From Gluconacetobacter tumulicola (lineage in GTDB: Bacteria; Pseudomonadota; Alphaproteobacteria; Acetobacterales; Acetobacteraceae): 52,682 nucleotides of DNA. The position numbers and the translations under genes are program-made. Positions within the stretch are counted from its first letter, which is position 1. The number at the start of each line of letters is the position of its first letter. The stretch covers positions 1 to 52,682 of the forward strand of contig NZ_JABEQL010000030.1 of the NCBI RefSeq assembly GCF_014174215.1, in the 5' to 3' direction. This document shows, one piece after another, positions 32,372 through 40,400 of this stretch. A model generated the notes under the pieces. It did no database searches, was not told the DNA's origin, and saw only the letters and a list, made by a program, of their open reading frames with translations.

Positions 32372-32928
32372 TGGCTGCGGCGTCAGATCCCGCGGCCCCG
32401 GCCGCCCCCACGCGGACGCTGGTGCTGATGCGCCACGCGGAAGCCTTTCCCGGACCGTATGGCGACCCCAGCCCGTCCAGCGACCTCGGGCGCCCCCTGA
32501 CCCCCGCCGGACGCCGCCAGGCGCACGAACGCGGAACACAACTGCGCGAGATCGGGTTCATCCCGGAGCTGGTCCTGATCAGCCCGGCGATGCGTTCGGG
32601 CGAAACCTATGCCGCATTCGGGCCGTTTTCCACCACCGCCGTGCCGCAGGTGCGCCAGGACGGAAGGCTGTATGAATGCGGCAGCGAGAGCATTCTGGAA
32701 GTCCTTCAGGAGACGCCAGAAAACTTTAACAATATCATTGTGATAGGTCACAATCCGGATCTGTACCAACTGGTGATGGATCTGGCAGGGCATGCCATCG
32801 ACGACCCGGACAAGAGCATCCTGATCCGGGGCTTTCCTGTCGCCTCCCTGGCCTGTTTCACGGTGCATGGCCCCTGGCATGCCCTGGCACGCAAACAGGC
32901 CGTTCTGAGCCGTGCGCTATGCAATTGA
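32371..32928 (+). CDS. SixA-like histidine phosphatase family protein
   Basis: The 185-residue protein belongs to the histidine phosphatase (phosphoglycerate mutase-like) superfamily. The phosphohistidine-forming RHG-type motif appears as LMRHAEAFPG, and the second active-site segment as IVIGHNPDLYQL. The arrangement and length are those of SixA-type phosphohistidine phosphatases, which dephosphorylate histidine phosphotransfer domains; no such partner is nearby. It is translationally coupled to the chorismate mutase gene by a one-base overlap. Substrate is unknown. Confidence 0.85.
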   Translation: MAAASDPAAPAAPTRTLVLMRHAEAFPGPYGDPSPSSDLGRPLTPAGRRQAHERGTQLREIGFIPELVLISPAMRSGETYAAFGPFSTTAVPQVRQDGRLYECGSESILEVLQETPENFNNIIVIGHNPDLYQLVMDLAGHAIDDPDKSILIRGFPVASLACFTVHGPWHALARKQAVLSRALCN

Positions 32929-32956
32929 GGGGGTAAGCGCCCCCTCGCACGCAGAG

Positions 32957-32985
32957 TTGCCACGCTAGCCGTTTCGTCCTTATCT
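32957..32985 (+). promoter_or_regulatory. Candidate sigma-70 promoter for citrate synthase
   Basis: TTGCCA (32957-32962) and TTATCT (32980-32985) are separated by 17 bases and lie about 130 bases before the citrate synthase ATG, leaving a long leader. Both hexamers are close to consensus. It is a pattern match only. Confidence 0.45.
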
Positions 32986-33116
32986 CGGCGCATGCCTGCA
33001 TCGGGACATGGCGCCGGACCAATACGTCGCAAACTGTCACGCAGAGGACAGGTGTCCGCAGGTTGGGGATGAGAATGGCCGCTCGCACGGCGGCGAACGA
33101 CCAAGAGGAGAGTTTG

Positions 33117-34415
33117 ATGACCGAGTCAGGAAAAGTGGCCACCGTCTCGCTAGAAGGCAAAACAGCCAGTCTGCCGGTCCATTCCGGAACGCTGGGCCCC
33201 GACGTGCTGGACATTCGCAAGATCACCGCCGATCTGGGCGTTTTTACGTTCGATCCCGGCTATGGCGAGACGGCGTCCTGCACCAGCAAGATCACCTTCA
33301 TCGACGGCGACAAGGGTGTCCTGCTGCACCGTGGCTATCCGATCGCGCAACTGGCCGAGCAGGCCACGTTCACCGAGGTCGCCTACCTGCTGCTGAACGG
33401 CGAACTGCCGACCAGCACGGAGCATGACAGTTTCGTCGAGACCCTGAAGTCGCACACGCTGCTGCACGAACAGATCCGCAATTTCTTCAACGGGTTCCGT
33501 CGTGATGCGCATCCGATGGCGATCCTGTGTGGCACGGTCGGCGCGCTGTCGGCCTTCTACAGCGACGCCAACGATATCTCGAACGCGGCCAGCCGCAACC
33601 TTTCGGCGGTGCGCCTGATCGCCAAGCTGCCGACGATCGCGGCCTGGGCGTATAAATACACGCAGGGCGAGGCCTTCATTTATCCGCGCAACGACCTGAC
33701 CTACGCGGAAAACTTCCTGTCGATGATGTTCGCGCATCCGTCGGAGCCGTACAAGGTCAATCCGATCCTGGCGCGGGCGATGGATCGCATCCTGATCCTG
33801 CATGCGGACCACGAGCAGAACGCATCGACCTCGACGGTGCGCATGGCCGGCTCGACGGGCGCCAATCCGTTCGCCTGCGTCGCCGCGGGCATCGCCGCCC
33901 TGTGGGGACCCGCCCATGGTGGTGCGAACGAAGCCGTGCTGAAGATGCTGGCCAAGATCGGCAGCAAGGAAAACATCCCCGAGTTCATCGCCCAGGTGAA
34001 GGACAAGAACAGCGGCGTGCGGCTGATGGGCTTCGGCCATCGCGTCTACAAGAACTTCGACCCGCGGGCGAAGATCATGCAGGCGACCTGCCACGAAGTC
34101 CTGGGCGAACTGGGGATCAAGGACGATCCGCTGCTGGACCTGGCGGTGGATCTGGAGAAGATCGCGATCCACGACGAATATTTCGTCAAGCGCAGCCTGT
34201 ATCCGAACGTCGATTTCTATTCGGGCATCATCCTGAAGGCGATGGGCATCCCGACCAGCATGTTCACCGTGCTGTTCGCCCTCGCCCGCACCACAGGCTG
34301 GATCAGCCAGTGGAAGGAAATGATCGAAGAGCCCGGCCAGCGCATCAGCCGCCCGCGCCAGCTCTACACCGGCTCGCCGGAGCGCGACTTCGTGCCGCTC
34401 GCCAAGCGCGGCTGA
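33117..34415 (+). CDS. gltA: Citrate synthase, type II
   Basis: The 432-residue enzyme condenses acetyl-CoA and oxaloacetate to citrate. The catalytic blocks are [25 protein letters not shown] (histidine), [15 protein letters not shown] and [14 protein letters not shown] (histidine and aspartate), with the RPRQLYTG end typical of the hexameric, NADH-sensitive group. In acetic acid bacteria this gene is called aarA and is required for acetate resistance together with AarC, whose gene is also in this window. The ATG at 33117 follows AAGAGGAG; the frame opens 18 codons earlier. Two hairpins follow the gene. Confidence 0.97.
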   Translation: MTESGKVATVSLEGKTASLPVHSGTLGPDVLDIRKITADLGVFTFDPGYGETASCTSKITFIDGDKGVLLHRGYPIAQLAEQATFTEVAYLLLNGELPTSTEHDSFVETLKSHTLLHEQIRNFFNGFRRDAHPMAILCGTVGALSAFYSDANDISNAASRNLSAVRLIAKLPTIAAWAYKYTQGEAFIYPRNDLTYAENFLSMMFAHPSEPYKVNPILARAMDRILILHADHEQNASTSTVRMAGSTGANPFACVAAGIAALWGPAHGGANEAVLKMLAKIGSKENIPEFIAQVKDKNSGVRLMGFGHRVYKNFDPRAKIMQATCHEVLGELGIKDDPLLDLAVDLEKIAIHDEYFVKRSLYPNVDFYSGIILKAMGIPTSMFTVLFALARTTGWISQWKEMIEEPGQRISRPRQLYTGSPERDFVPLAKRG

Positions 34416-34424
34416 GGCTTGAAG

Positions 34425-34458
34425 CCGATCTGTCCAGGATTGCACCCGGACAGATCGG
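34425..34458 (+). repeat. Perfect inverted repeat in the citrate synthase 3' region
   Basis: CCGATCTGTCC and GGACAGATCGG form an 11-bp perfect stem around a 12-base loop, 10 bases after the gltA stop codon. No U-run follows; the real terminator is about 55 bases further on. It may protect the transcript 3' end. Confidence 0.6.
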
Positions 34459-34510
34459 AAGACTCGCGCAAGCTTGTCAGGATCGGGAAGAGACGTCCGT
34501 CCGTTTCATA

Positions 34511-34548
34511 AAAAAGCCCGTCGGCCAATGGGCCGCCGGGCTTTTTTA
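34511..34548. terminator. Intrinsic terminator, probably bidirectional
   Basis: AAGCCCGTCGGCC pairs with GGCCGCCGGGCTT (one mismatch) around AATG and is followed by a run of six T; an A-run on the left makes it symmetrical. It ends transcription of citrate synthase on the + strand and of the 79-residue gene on the minus strand. Confidence 0.88.
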
Positions 34549-34574
34549 TTGCCCATTCTCAGCGTGGGAGCCAA

Positions 34575-34814
34575 TCAGGGACAGTCGCACCCTGCCGTCG
34601 GCCCCTTGTCCGCGCGCACCACATGATGGTCGATCCATTCGGAAACCAGGCGCCGGGCTTCGTTCAGCGACGCTTCGGGATGATGGATGCGATACAGGGT
34701 GGTGCAGGCATGGAACGCCGAAACATCGCCCGTCCCGACTTCCCGCAATTCCCGGTACGCGGTAACCACCGCCCGTTCGCAGTTTCGTGTGATCCGGCCG
34801 TTTTCTGGCGCCAC
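34575..34814 (-). CDS. Hypothetical 79-residue protein, probably iron-regulated
   Basis: The product is a small, helical, cytoplasmic-looking protein with NCERAVVTAYRELR, ACTTLYRIHHPEAS, LNEARRLVSEWIDHH and a C-terminal CDCP. I do not recognise a family. Support for a real gene: GTG start with AAGGA eight bases upstream, a well-formed promoter (34855-34883), a Fur-like dyad between the promoter and the SD, and a shared terminator after the stop. Four cysteines and several histidines could bind metal, but this is only suggestive. It lies alone between citrate synthase and pyrE, transcribed against both. Confidence 0.7.
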   Translation of the reverse strand: MAPENGRITRNCERAVVTAYRELREVGTGDVSAFHACTTLYRIHHPEASLNEARRLVSEWIDHHVVRADKGPTAGCDCP

Positions 34815-34828
34815 GGTTTTAAATCCTT

Positions 34829-34847
34829 ATTGCGAACGATTTGCAAT
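34829..34847. promoter_or_regulatory. Fur-like operator
   Basis: ATTGCGAACGATTTGCAAT is a 19-bp imperfect dyad (ATTGC-x-AA...TT-x-GCAAT) of the type found for Fur boxes in proteobacteria. It lies between the -10 element and the Shine-Dalgarno of the 79-residue gene, overlapping the expected transcription start, an ideal place for repression. Confidence 0.55.
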
Positions 34848-34854
34848 TACAGTT

Positions 34855-34883
34855 ATATTAGCGAGTATATCCGCCTCCGGCAA
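34855..34883 (-). promoter_or_regulatory. Sigma-70 promoter of the 79-residue gene
   Basis: On the minus strand TTGCCG (34883-34878) and TAATAT (34860-34855) are separated by 17 bases. The -10 lies about 40 bases before the GTG start, with the Fur-like dyad and AAGGA in between. The stretch from here to pyrE (34884-35047) shows nothing else I can support. Confidence 0.55.
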
Positions 34884-35047
34884 GAGAAACCGCCCTTCGG
34901 CCACACGCGATCCAACCCCTCGCCTGGCGCGTTACAGATGGGATTCGGATGGCATGATGTCTACCGCGCGATAGATTTTCCCGATCGATCCCGCTAAGGC
35001 TCTTCCACCTCGTTTTCCTACGATATCGGACCGGAAAGACACACCAG

Positions 35048-35806
35048 ATGAACGATTCGACAGGGTACGGCACGGGCGTCTCGTCAGGCTCATCCGCCTG
35101 GGACCGCGACGCCGCGCTGACCACCGCCAAGCTGCTGCTGGAAATCAAGGCGGTCAATTTCCGTCCCGAAGACCCCTACACGCTGACATCGGGCTGGAAA
35201 TCGCCTGTCTATATCGACTGCCGGCGCATCATTTTCTTCCCTCGTGCCCGGGCCAAGATCGTCGAGCTGGGCGTGGAGAAGATCGGCCGGCATATCGGCT
35301 ATGAAAGCATCGACGCCGTCGTGGGCGGCGAGACCGCGGGCATCCCCTTCGCCGCCTGGATCGCCGACCGGATGATGGCCCCCATGGCCTATGTCCGCAA
35401 GAAGCCCAAGGGTTTCGGCCGCAACGCCCAGATCGAGGGCGACGTGCCCGAGGGCATGCGGACGCTGCTGGTCGAGGACCTGACGACCGACGGCTCGTCC
35501 AAGATCCGATTCGCGCGTGCCCTGCGCGATGCGGGGGCGATTGTCGACCATACGTTCGTCGTCTTCTTCTATGGCGTCTTCCCCGGATCGCTGCGGACGC
35601 TGGCGGACATGAACATCTCGCTGCACGCGCTGTGCACCTGGTGGGATGTGCTGGAAGCCTGCGCCGGGCAGCCCTATTTCTCGGAGAAGGACGCGTCCGA
35701 GGTCCGGCGCTTCCTTGAGGACCCGTGCGGCTGGTCCGGCCGGCATGGCGGCGTCTCCAGCCTGGAAGAGACCCTGGCCTTCAAGAGCGCACAGGGCCAG
35801 GGCTGA
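35048..35806 (+). CDS. pyrE: Orotate phosphoribosyltransferase
   Basis: PyrE transfers the phosphoribosyl group of PRPP to orotate in pyrimidine synthesis. The 252-residue protein has TSGWKSPVYIDCRRIIFFPRAR, VGGETAGIPFAAWIADRM, YVRKKPKGFGRNAQIEG and the PRPP-binding loop LLVEDLTTDGSSK. The C-terminal part (about residues 180-252) extends beyond short PyrE proteins and is typical of the longer alphaproteobacterial form. The ATG is at 35048. murI starts 10 bases after its stop, so the two form a transcription unit. Confidence 0.94.
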   Translation: MNDSTGYGTGVSSGSSAWDRDAALTTAKLLLEIKAVNFRPEDPYTLTSGWKSPVYIDCRRIIFFPRARAKIVELGVEKIGRHIGYESIDAVVGGETAGIPFAAWIADRMMAPMAYVRKKPKGFGRNAQIEGDVPEGMRTLLVEDLTTDGSSKIRFARALRDAGAIVDHTFVVFFYGVFPGSLRTLADMNISLHALCTWWDVLEACAGQPYFSEKDASEVRRFLEDPCGWSGRHGGVSSLEETLAFKSAQGQG

Positions 35807-35816
35807 TCCCATTGCC

Positions 35817-36635
35817 ATGACGCAGCGGATTCTCGCGTTCGATTCGGGGATCGGCGGCTTCGGGATCGTTCGGGCGCTTCGCGCCCGACTCCCCGGCATA
35901 CCGGTCGATTACCTGGCCGACACGGCGATCTATCCGTACGGCGAGCAGGACGATGCCGCGCTGATCGATCGCATGGTCACCCTGATGGGAGAGGCCATTG
36001 CCCGCCTCGCGCCCGATCTGATCGTCATCGCCTGCAATACCGCCAGCACGCTGGCGCTGGGCGCGCTGCGGGAACGCTATGACATTCCCTTTGTCGGCTG
36101 CGTTCCCCCCATCAAATGGGCAGCCGCGTTAAGCCAGAGCCGCACAATCGGGCTGTTGGCCACACGGGCGACCGTCAGGCGGCCCTATCTGCGCGACCTG
36201 CAACAGCGCTACGCCCCCGATTGCACCCTGCTGGCATATGGTGCCCGGGGACTCGCCGATCTGGCGGAACGCGCCTTTCGCGGCCATCCGATCCCGGCCG
36301 ATATCGTCCAGCAGGAACTGGCTGCCCTGTTCGGGCAGCCCGGCGGCGACCGGATCGACGTGGTCGGCATCGGCTGCACCCATTACACGTTCCTGATGGA
36401 CGCCTTCCGCGCGAGCTCGCCCCCGGGGATGATCTGGCTGGACCCGGCGGATGCGGTGGCGCGCCGGACCGCAACGGTGCTGGGGGCGCTCCCGCCTCGG
36501 CCCGAGGGCACTTCTCGCCCCGACCTGGCCTTCTTCACCGCCATGCCGGCGGAACCCGCGCGCATGACGACCGCCATGGCCGCGCTGGGCTATGGGTCGC
36601 CAGCCCTGTTCGCCCAGGAACAGGCCGCGATCTGA
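35817..36635 (+). CDS. murI: Glutamate racemase
   Basis: MurI makes D-glutamate for peptidoglycan. The 272-residue protein starts MTQRILAFDSGIGGFGIV, the DSGIGG segment being typical. The two catalytic cysteines are in VIACNTAST and GIGCTHYTFL; PYGEQDDAALIDRM is a third family block. The frame is open upstream inside pyrE to 35646, but homology begins at the ATG I list, 10 bases after the pyrE stop. The pairing with a pyrimidine gene is probably only positional. Confidence 0.93.
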   Translation: MTQRILAFDSGIGGFGIVRALRARLPGIPVDYLADTAIYPYGEQDDAALIDRMVTLMGEAIARLAPDLIVIACNTASTLALGALRERYDIPFVGCVPPIKWAAALSQSRTIGLLATRATVRRPYLRDLQQRYAPDCTLLAYGARGLADLAERAFRGHPIPADIVQQELAALFGQPGGDRIDVVGIGCTHYTFLMDAFRASSPPGMIWLDPADAVARRTATVLGALPPRPEGTSRPDLAFFTAMPAEPARMTTAMAALGYGSPALFAQEQAAI

Positions 36636-36777
36636 CCGATCGCGCCTGCCTGGACGCCATTATCGCGTGCAATCCGATGAGACGAAATAGCTGAGCAGCC
36701 CGCCCTCTATGACCGTGCCCCTGAGCCCGGGAAACGCGCGCCGGACCACCACCGCAGCGCGCCGTTCCACTCAGGCC

Positions 36778-37854
36778 CTAGCGGGCGCGGCTGACGGTGT
36801 AGGATGCCGTATCCTGCAGCAGGCGCCGCAGACGGGTATCGGGGAAGATATCCAGCGCCTCACGCGCCGCACGGGCATAGGCGGCAGCACGATCCAGTGT
36901 GACGCCGATGGCGTCGGTCTGGGCGATCAGGGCCAGGGCATGATCGAGATCCTCGGGCGCCTGTTCGCTCTCCTCGATGACCCGCCGCCAGAACTGGCGA
37001 TCTTCCTCGCTGCCGGCGGCATAGGCTGCCAGCACCGGGAGCGTGATCTTGCCCTCGCGGAAATCGTCGCCCACGGTCTTGCCCAGCACGGCCTGGTCCG
37101 CCGCGTAATCCAGCGCGTCATCGACCAGCTGGAACGCCATGCCCAGATTGGTGCCGAAGGCTTCCAGCGCCAGTTCCTCGGCATCCGGCCGTTTGGCCAC
37201 CACCGCACCCACGCGACAGGCGGCGGCGAACAGGGCGGCCGTCTTGCCGTGAATGACCGTCAGATACTGGTCGACCGAGGTGGACAGGTCGTTCTGCGTC
37301 GACATCTGCAGAACCTCGCCCTCGGCGATCGTAGCCGAAGCCGAAGACAGGATGGCCATCACCTTCAGCGAGCCATCATCCGTCATCAACTGGAACGACC
37401 GGGCGAACAGGAAATCGCCGACCAGCACCGACGCCTTGTTGCCGAACACGGCATTGGCGCTGGCCAGCCCGCGCCGGAGCTGACTTTCATCCACCACGTC
37501 GTCATGCAGCAGCGTCGCAGTGTGGATGAACTCCACGCACGCGGCCAGCGCAACATGGCGCTGATGGTCCGGGCCGGCCGGATAGTCGCACAGACGCGCC
37601 GATGCCAGCGTCAGCAACGGGCGCAACCGCTTGCCGCCGGCCGCCACCAGATGGGCCGCCAGCTGGGGAATCAGGGCAACGGGGCTGTCCATCCGCTCGA
37701 TGATCGCGCGATTGCACGCGGCCATGTCTTCGGCCAGATAGCTCGACAACGCGCTCAGGGCAGCTTCCGCCCCCTCCTGCGCCGAGGCGCCGGGGCCGGA
37801 ATGCTTCGCGGTTGCCGTTTTCTCGGATTCCGGCAGGGTGACTGTAACGCCCAA
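36778..37854 (-). CDS. Polyprenyl diphosphate synthase (ubiquinone side chain type)
   Basis: The 358-residue trans-prenyltransferase builds long isoprenoid diphosphates from IPP, most likely the octa- to decaprenyl chain of ubiquinone, the main quinone of acetic acid bacteria. The first aspartate motif is LLHDDVVD and the second FQLVDDALDY; GGKRLRPLL and GDFLFARSF are also family features. I chose TTG 37854, with GGAG 9 bases upstream; the frame continues to 37986 into the divergent methyltransferase gene. Chain length cannot be read from sequence alone; ispB or ddsA would be usual symbols. Confidence 0.9.
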   Translation of the reverse strand: MGVTVTLPESEKTATAKHSGPGASAQEGAEAALSALSSYLAEDMAACNRAIIERMDSPVALIPQLAAHLVAAGGKRLRPLLTLASARLCDYPAGPDHQRHVALAACVEFIHTATLLHDDVVDESQLRRGLASANAVFGNKASVLVGDFLFARSFQLMTDDGSLKVMAILSSASATIAEGEVLQMSTQNDLSTSVDQYLTVIHGKTAALFAAACRVGAVVAKRPDAEELALEAFGTNLGMAFQLVDDALDYAADQAVLGKTVGDDFREGKITLPVLAAYAAGSEEDRQFWRRVIEESEQAPEDLDHALALIAQTDAIGVTLDRAAAYARAAREALDIFPDTRLRRLLQDTASYTVSRAR

Positions 37855-37897
37855 AAGGTTAAACTCCCCGGCTCCGTTGGATTGGTCTGTAGAACAT

Positions 37898-38743
37898 ATG
37901 AGCGGCGTGAGAATGACGGTCAAGCCGAAGGACATCATACATGAGCCGACGCCGGATCTGGCATGTCCTGCGGACGACGCATCCATCGAAGCCCTGAGCC
38001 ACGGAACGCTGCTGGATGGCCGGCTCCGCTACCGGCAGTTTCGCCATGGCTACCGAACCGGACTGGAGCCCGTCCTGATGGCGGCCTCCATCCCTGCCCG
38101 CCCCGGCCAGCGCATCCTGGAAGGCGGATGCGGGGCGGGTGCCGGGCTGATGTGCCTGGCCTGGCGCGTGGCCGGCACGACCGGCGTGGGCGTGGAGCGC
38201 GATGCCCGCACCGCCATGCTGGCCCAGGCCAATTTCAACGAGAACGGTTTCGATCGGTTGCGCGCGCTCTGCGCGACATTGCCCGACCTGCCCCCCCTGC
38301 CCGAATGCCCCGCGCAGGGTGGCGGGTTCGACCACGCCTTCGCCAACCCGCCCTGGCATCGCGCTGACGCCAGCGCGTCACCCGATCCGCGCCGCGACAT
38401 CGCGCGGCGTGTCGGGACGAGCGACATGCTGAATGTCTGGGTCCGCAGCCTGGGGCGACAGGTGCGCCATCACGGCACGTTGACCCTCGCTTTGCCCGCC
38501 GCCTCGCTCGACACGGCAATCGCGGCCATGCGTGCGCATGGTATCGGGTCGATCCGGCTGATCCCCTTCTGGCCCAAGGCCGGGCGCCCGGCCCGAATCG
38601 TGCTGGTCCAGGGACGGGTCGGCGGCCGGGGCGACGCCGCCCTCCTGCCCGGCATGACACTGCATCGGGCAGACGGCCATTTCACGCCGGAAGCCGAGGC
38701 CATCCTGCGCGACGGGGCGCCGCTGGATGGCATCTCGTCGTGA
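37898..38743 (+). CDS. Class I SAM-dependent methyltransferase (TrmN6/YfiC-like)
   Basis: The 281-residue protein has a Rossmann methyltransferase fold: a SAM loop EGGCGAGAGLMCLAW and the substrate motif NPPW (AFANPPWHRADA), which marks enzymes that methylate exocyclic amino groups of nucleic acid or protein. HGTLLDGRLRYRQFRHGYRTGLEPVLMAA at the N-terminus is characteristic of the tRNA1(Val) A37 N6-methyltransferase group. ATG 37898 is used; ATG 37913 is possible. The gene diverges from the polyprenyl synthase gene, with 43 bases between the two starts. Confidence 0.85.
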   Translation: MSGVRMTVKPKDIIHEPTPDLACPADDASIEALSHGTLLDGRLRYRQFRHGYRTGLEPVLMAASIPARPGQRILEGGCGAGAGLMCLAWRVAGTTGVGVERDARTAMLAQANFNENGFDRLRALCATLPDLPPLPECPAQGGGFDHAFANPPWHRADASASPDPRRDIARRVGTSDMLNVWVRSLGRQVRHHGTLTLALPAASLDTAIAAMRAHGIGSIRLIPFWPKAGRPARIVLVQGRVGGRGDAALLPGMTLHRADGHFTPEAEAILRDGAPLDGISS

Positions 38744-38750
38744 CTGGCGT

Positions 38751-38774
38751 CTTCTTTTTCTGAAGAAAAAGAAG
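38751..38774. repeat. Pyrimidine/purine hairpin after the methyltransferase gene
   Basis: CTTCTTTTTC and GAAAAAGAAG form a perfect 10-bp stem around TGAA, 7 bases after the methyltransferase stop, followed by CAAAAAGACCTTT. The arms are nearly pure pyrimidine and purine. It could act as a terminator, or be a copy of a dispersed intergenic repeat. Confidence 0.6.
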
Positions 38775-38847
38775 CAAAAAGACCTTTATCCGTTCAGGGA
38801 TATTGTAATGTCCCAGTACAAGGCTCCCGGTAGCCCGCCTCACCCCT

Positions 38848-39261
38848 ATGCAGGTCACCATGCTCGATCATGTTTCGATCACAGTGTCGAACCTGGCCAT
38901 GGCCGAACCGTTCTATGACGCTGTTTTCGCGGCGCTGGGCGTGCCGAAGGTCGGGTACGATCATGCGAATGGCTGGATCGGCTATGGGGAGCGGTGCGAT
39001 TCAGGACATCCCGACAGGATTTATCTCTCGATCCGCCTCGGGCCGCCCCTGGGTGACGCACCGCGCCGGCACTGGTGCTTCAAGGCCCCCACCCGCGTCG
39101 CGGTCGACGCGTTCTGGAAGGAGGGGCTTCTCCACGGTGGATCAGACAATGGACCACCAGGACTAAGGGGGGATTACCATCCCTCTTACTACGCGGCCTT
39201 CCTGATCGATCCGGCCGGGAACCACATCGAAGCCGTCTGCCACCGCGCAGAACAGGACTGA
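38848..39261 (+). CDS. VOC (glyoxalase/bleomycin resistance) family protein
   Basis: The 137-residue protein has a vicinal-oxygen-chelate fold: MLDHVSITVSNLAMAEPFYDAVFAALG at the start and YYAAFLIDPAGNHIEAVCH at the end, the second supplying the metal-binding glutamate. The internal segment H-FKAPTRVAVDAFWKEGL is also family-like. Members include glyoxalases, dioxygenases and resistance proteins; no substrate can be assigned. The ATG 38848 could be replaced by the ATG at 38860 (MLDHVSI). It lies alone between a hairpin and the convergent nrdB gene. Confidence 0.85.
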   Translation: MQVTMLDHVSITVSNLAMAEPFYDAVFAALGVPKVGYDHANGWIGYGERCDSGHPDRIYLSIRLGPPLGDAPRRHWCFKAPTRVAVDAFWKEGLLHGGSDNGPPGLRGDYHPSYYAAFLIDPAGNHIEAVCHRAEQD

Positions 39262-39265
39262 CATT

Positions 39266-39295
39266 CGGACGCGAGGAGGCCTCTCCCCGCGTCCG
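39266..39295. terminator. Hairpin between convergent VOC and nrdB genes
   Basis: CGGACGCG and CGCGTCCG form an 8-bp perfect stem around a 14-base loop in the 40 bases between two convergent stop codons. It is well placed to terminate both transcripts, though neither side has a strong U-run. Confidence 0.55.
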
Positions 39296-39301
39296 GCCTT
39301 G

Positions 39302-40330
39302 CTAGCCGTCGGACTGGAAGATGCTCTCCTCGAACGCCTCTTCCCAGGTGCCGGAGGTCGAGGCCCGGCTGTATTCCGTCGCGCGATTTTCGAAGAAATT
39401 CGTATGCTCGACGGCGTTCAGCATGTCATCCAGCCACGGCAGCGGATTGGCGGGAATATTGTACATCCCATCCAGTCCCAGCAGGCTCAGGCGGCGATCG
39501 GCAACGAAGCGGATATAGGTCTTGACCAGATCGGCATCCAGGCCCTCGACCGGGCCCATCTCGAAGCACAGATCGATGAACGCATCCTCATGGTCGACAA
39601 TGTCGCGGCAGACCTGACGAATGTCCTCGCGCAGCTTCTCGGTCCAGATTTCCGGATTTTCATGGATGAAGGTGCGAAACAGCCGGGCCATGGACAGGCA
39701 GTGCAGGGTCTCGTCACGCACCGACCACGAGACGATCTGCCCCATTCCCTTCAGCTTGTTGAAGCGCGGGAAATTCAGCAGGATAGCGAACGACGCGAAG
39801 AGCTGAAGCCCCTCGGTAAAGGCGCCGAACGCCGCGAGCGTCCGGGCGATCTCATATTTGCTGTCGACCGAGAAGCCCTGCATGTAGTCATATTTATCCT
39901 TCATTTCCTTATATTTAAGGAAAGCGGAATACTCGGATTCGGGCATACCGATCGTATCGAGCAGATGACTATAGGCGGCGATATGAATCGTCTCGATATT
40001 CGAGAAGGCGGACAGCATCATCAGCACTTCAGTCGGTTTGAACACCCGGCTGTAATGCTTCATGTAGCAATTGTTCACCTCCACGTCCGACTGCGTGAAG
40101 AAGCGGAAGATCTGGGTGACCAGATGCCGCTCACTCTCCGTCAGGGTGCGGTGCCAGTCCTTCACATCGTCGGCCAGCGGCACTTCTTCCGGCAGCCAGT
40201 GCACGCGCTGCTGCGTCAGCCACGCGTCATACGCCCACGGATAGCGAAATGGCTTGTAGACCGGATTGGCCGTCAGCAGGTCGAAATGGGTTTCGCCCTC
40301 GGGCTGGGGCGCGTTGAGGCGTTCGGTCAT
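39302..40330 (-). CDS. nrdB: Ribonucleoside-diphosphate reductase, beta subunit (class Ia)
   Basis: The 342-residue R2 subunit holds the di-iron centre and tyrosyl radical that drive reduction of ribonucleotides. IETIHIAAYSHLLDT carries ligands Glu113 and His116 and the radical tyrosine Tyr120, so this is a tyrosyl-radical type and not class Ic. Later ligands are in FTEGLQLFASF and RDETLHCLSM. The C-terminal SIFQSDG tail would bind the alpha subunit. ATG 40330 follows GGAGAAG; an in-frame start lies 10 codons earlier. It is 70 bases downstream of nrdA, in one operon. Confidence 0.95.
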   Translation of the reverse strand: MTERLNAPQPEGETHFDLLTANPVYKPFRYPWAYDAWLTQQRVHWLPEEVPLADDVKDWHRTLTESERHLVTQIFRFFTQSDVEVNNCYMKHYSRVFKPTEVLMMLSAFSNIETIHIAAYSHLLDTIGMPESEYSAFLKYKEMKDKYDYMQGFSVDSKYEIARTLAAFGAFTEGLQLFASFAILLNFPRFNKLKGMGQIVSWSVRDETLHCLSMARLFRTFIHENPEIWTEKLREDIRQVCRDIVDHEDAFIDLCFEMGPVEGLDADLVKTYIRFVADRRLSLLGLDGMYNIPANPLPWLDDMLNAVEHTNFFENRATEYSRASTSGTWEEAFEESIFQSDG

Positions 40331-40400
40331 GTCGTCTTCTCCGCGACAGCAATGCGGCAACCGGTCGTAGGCGATAGGCGGCTCGCGCCGCCTTATCGGG

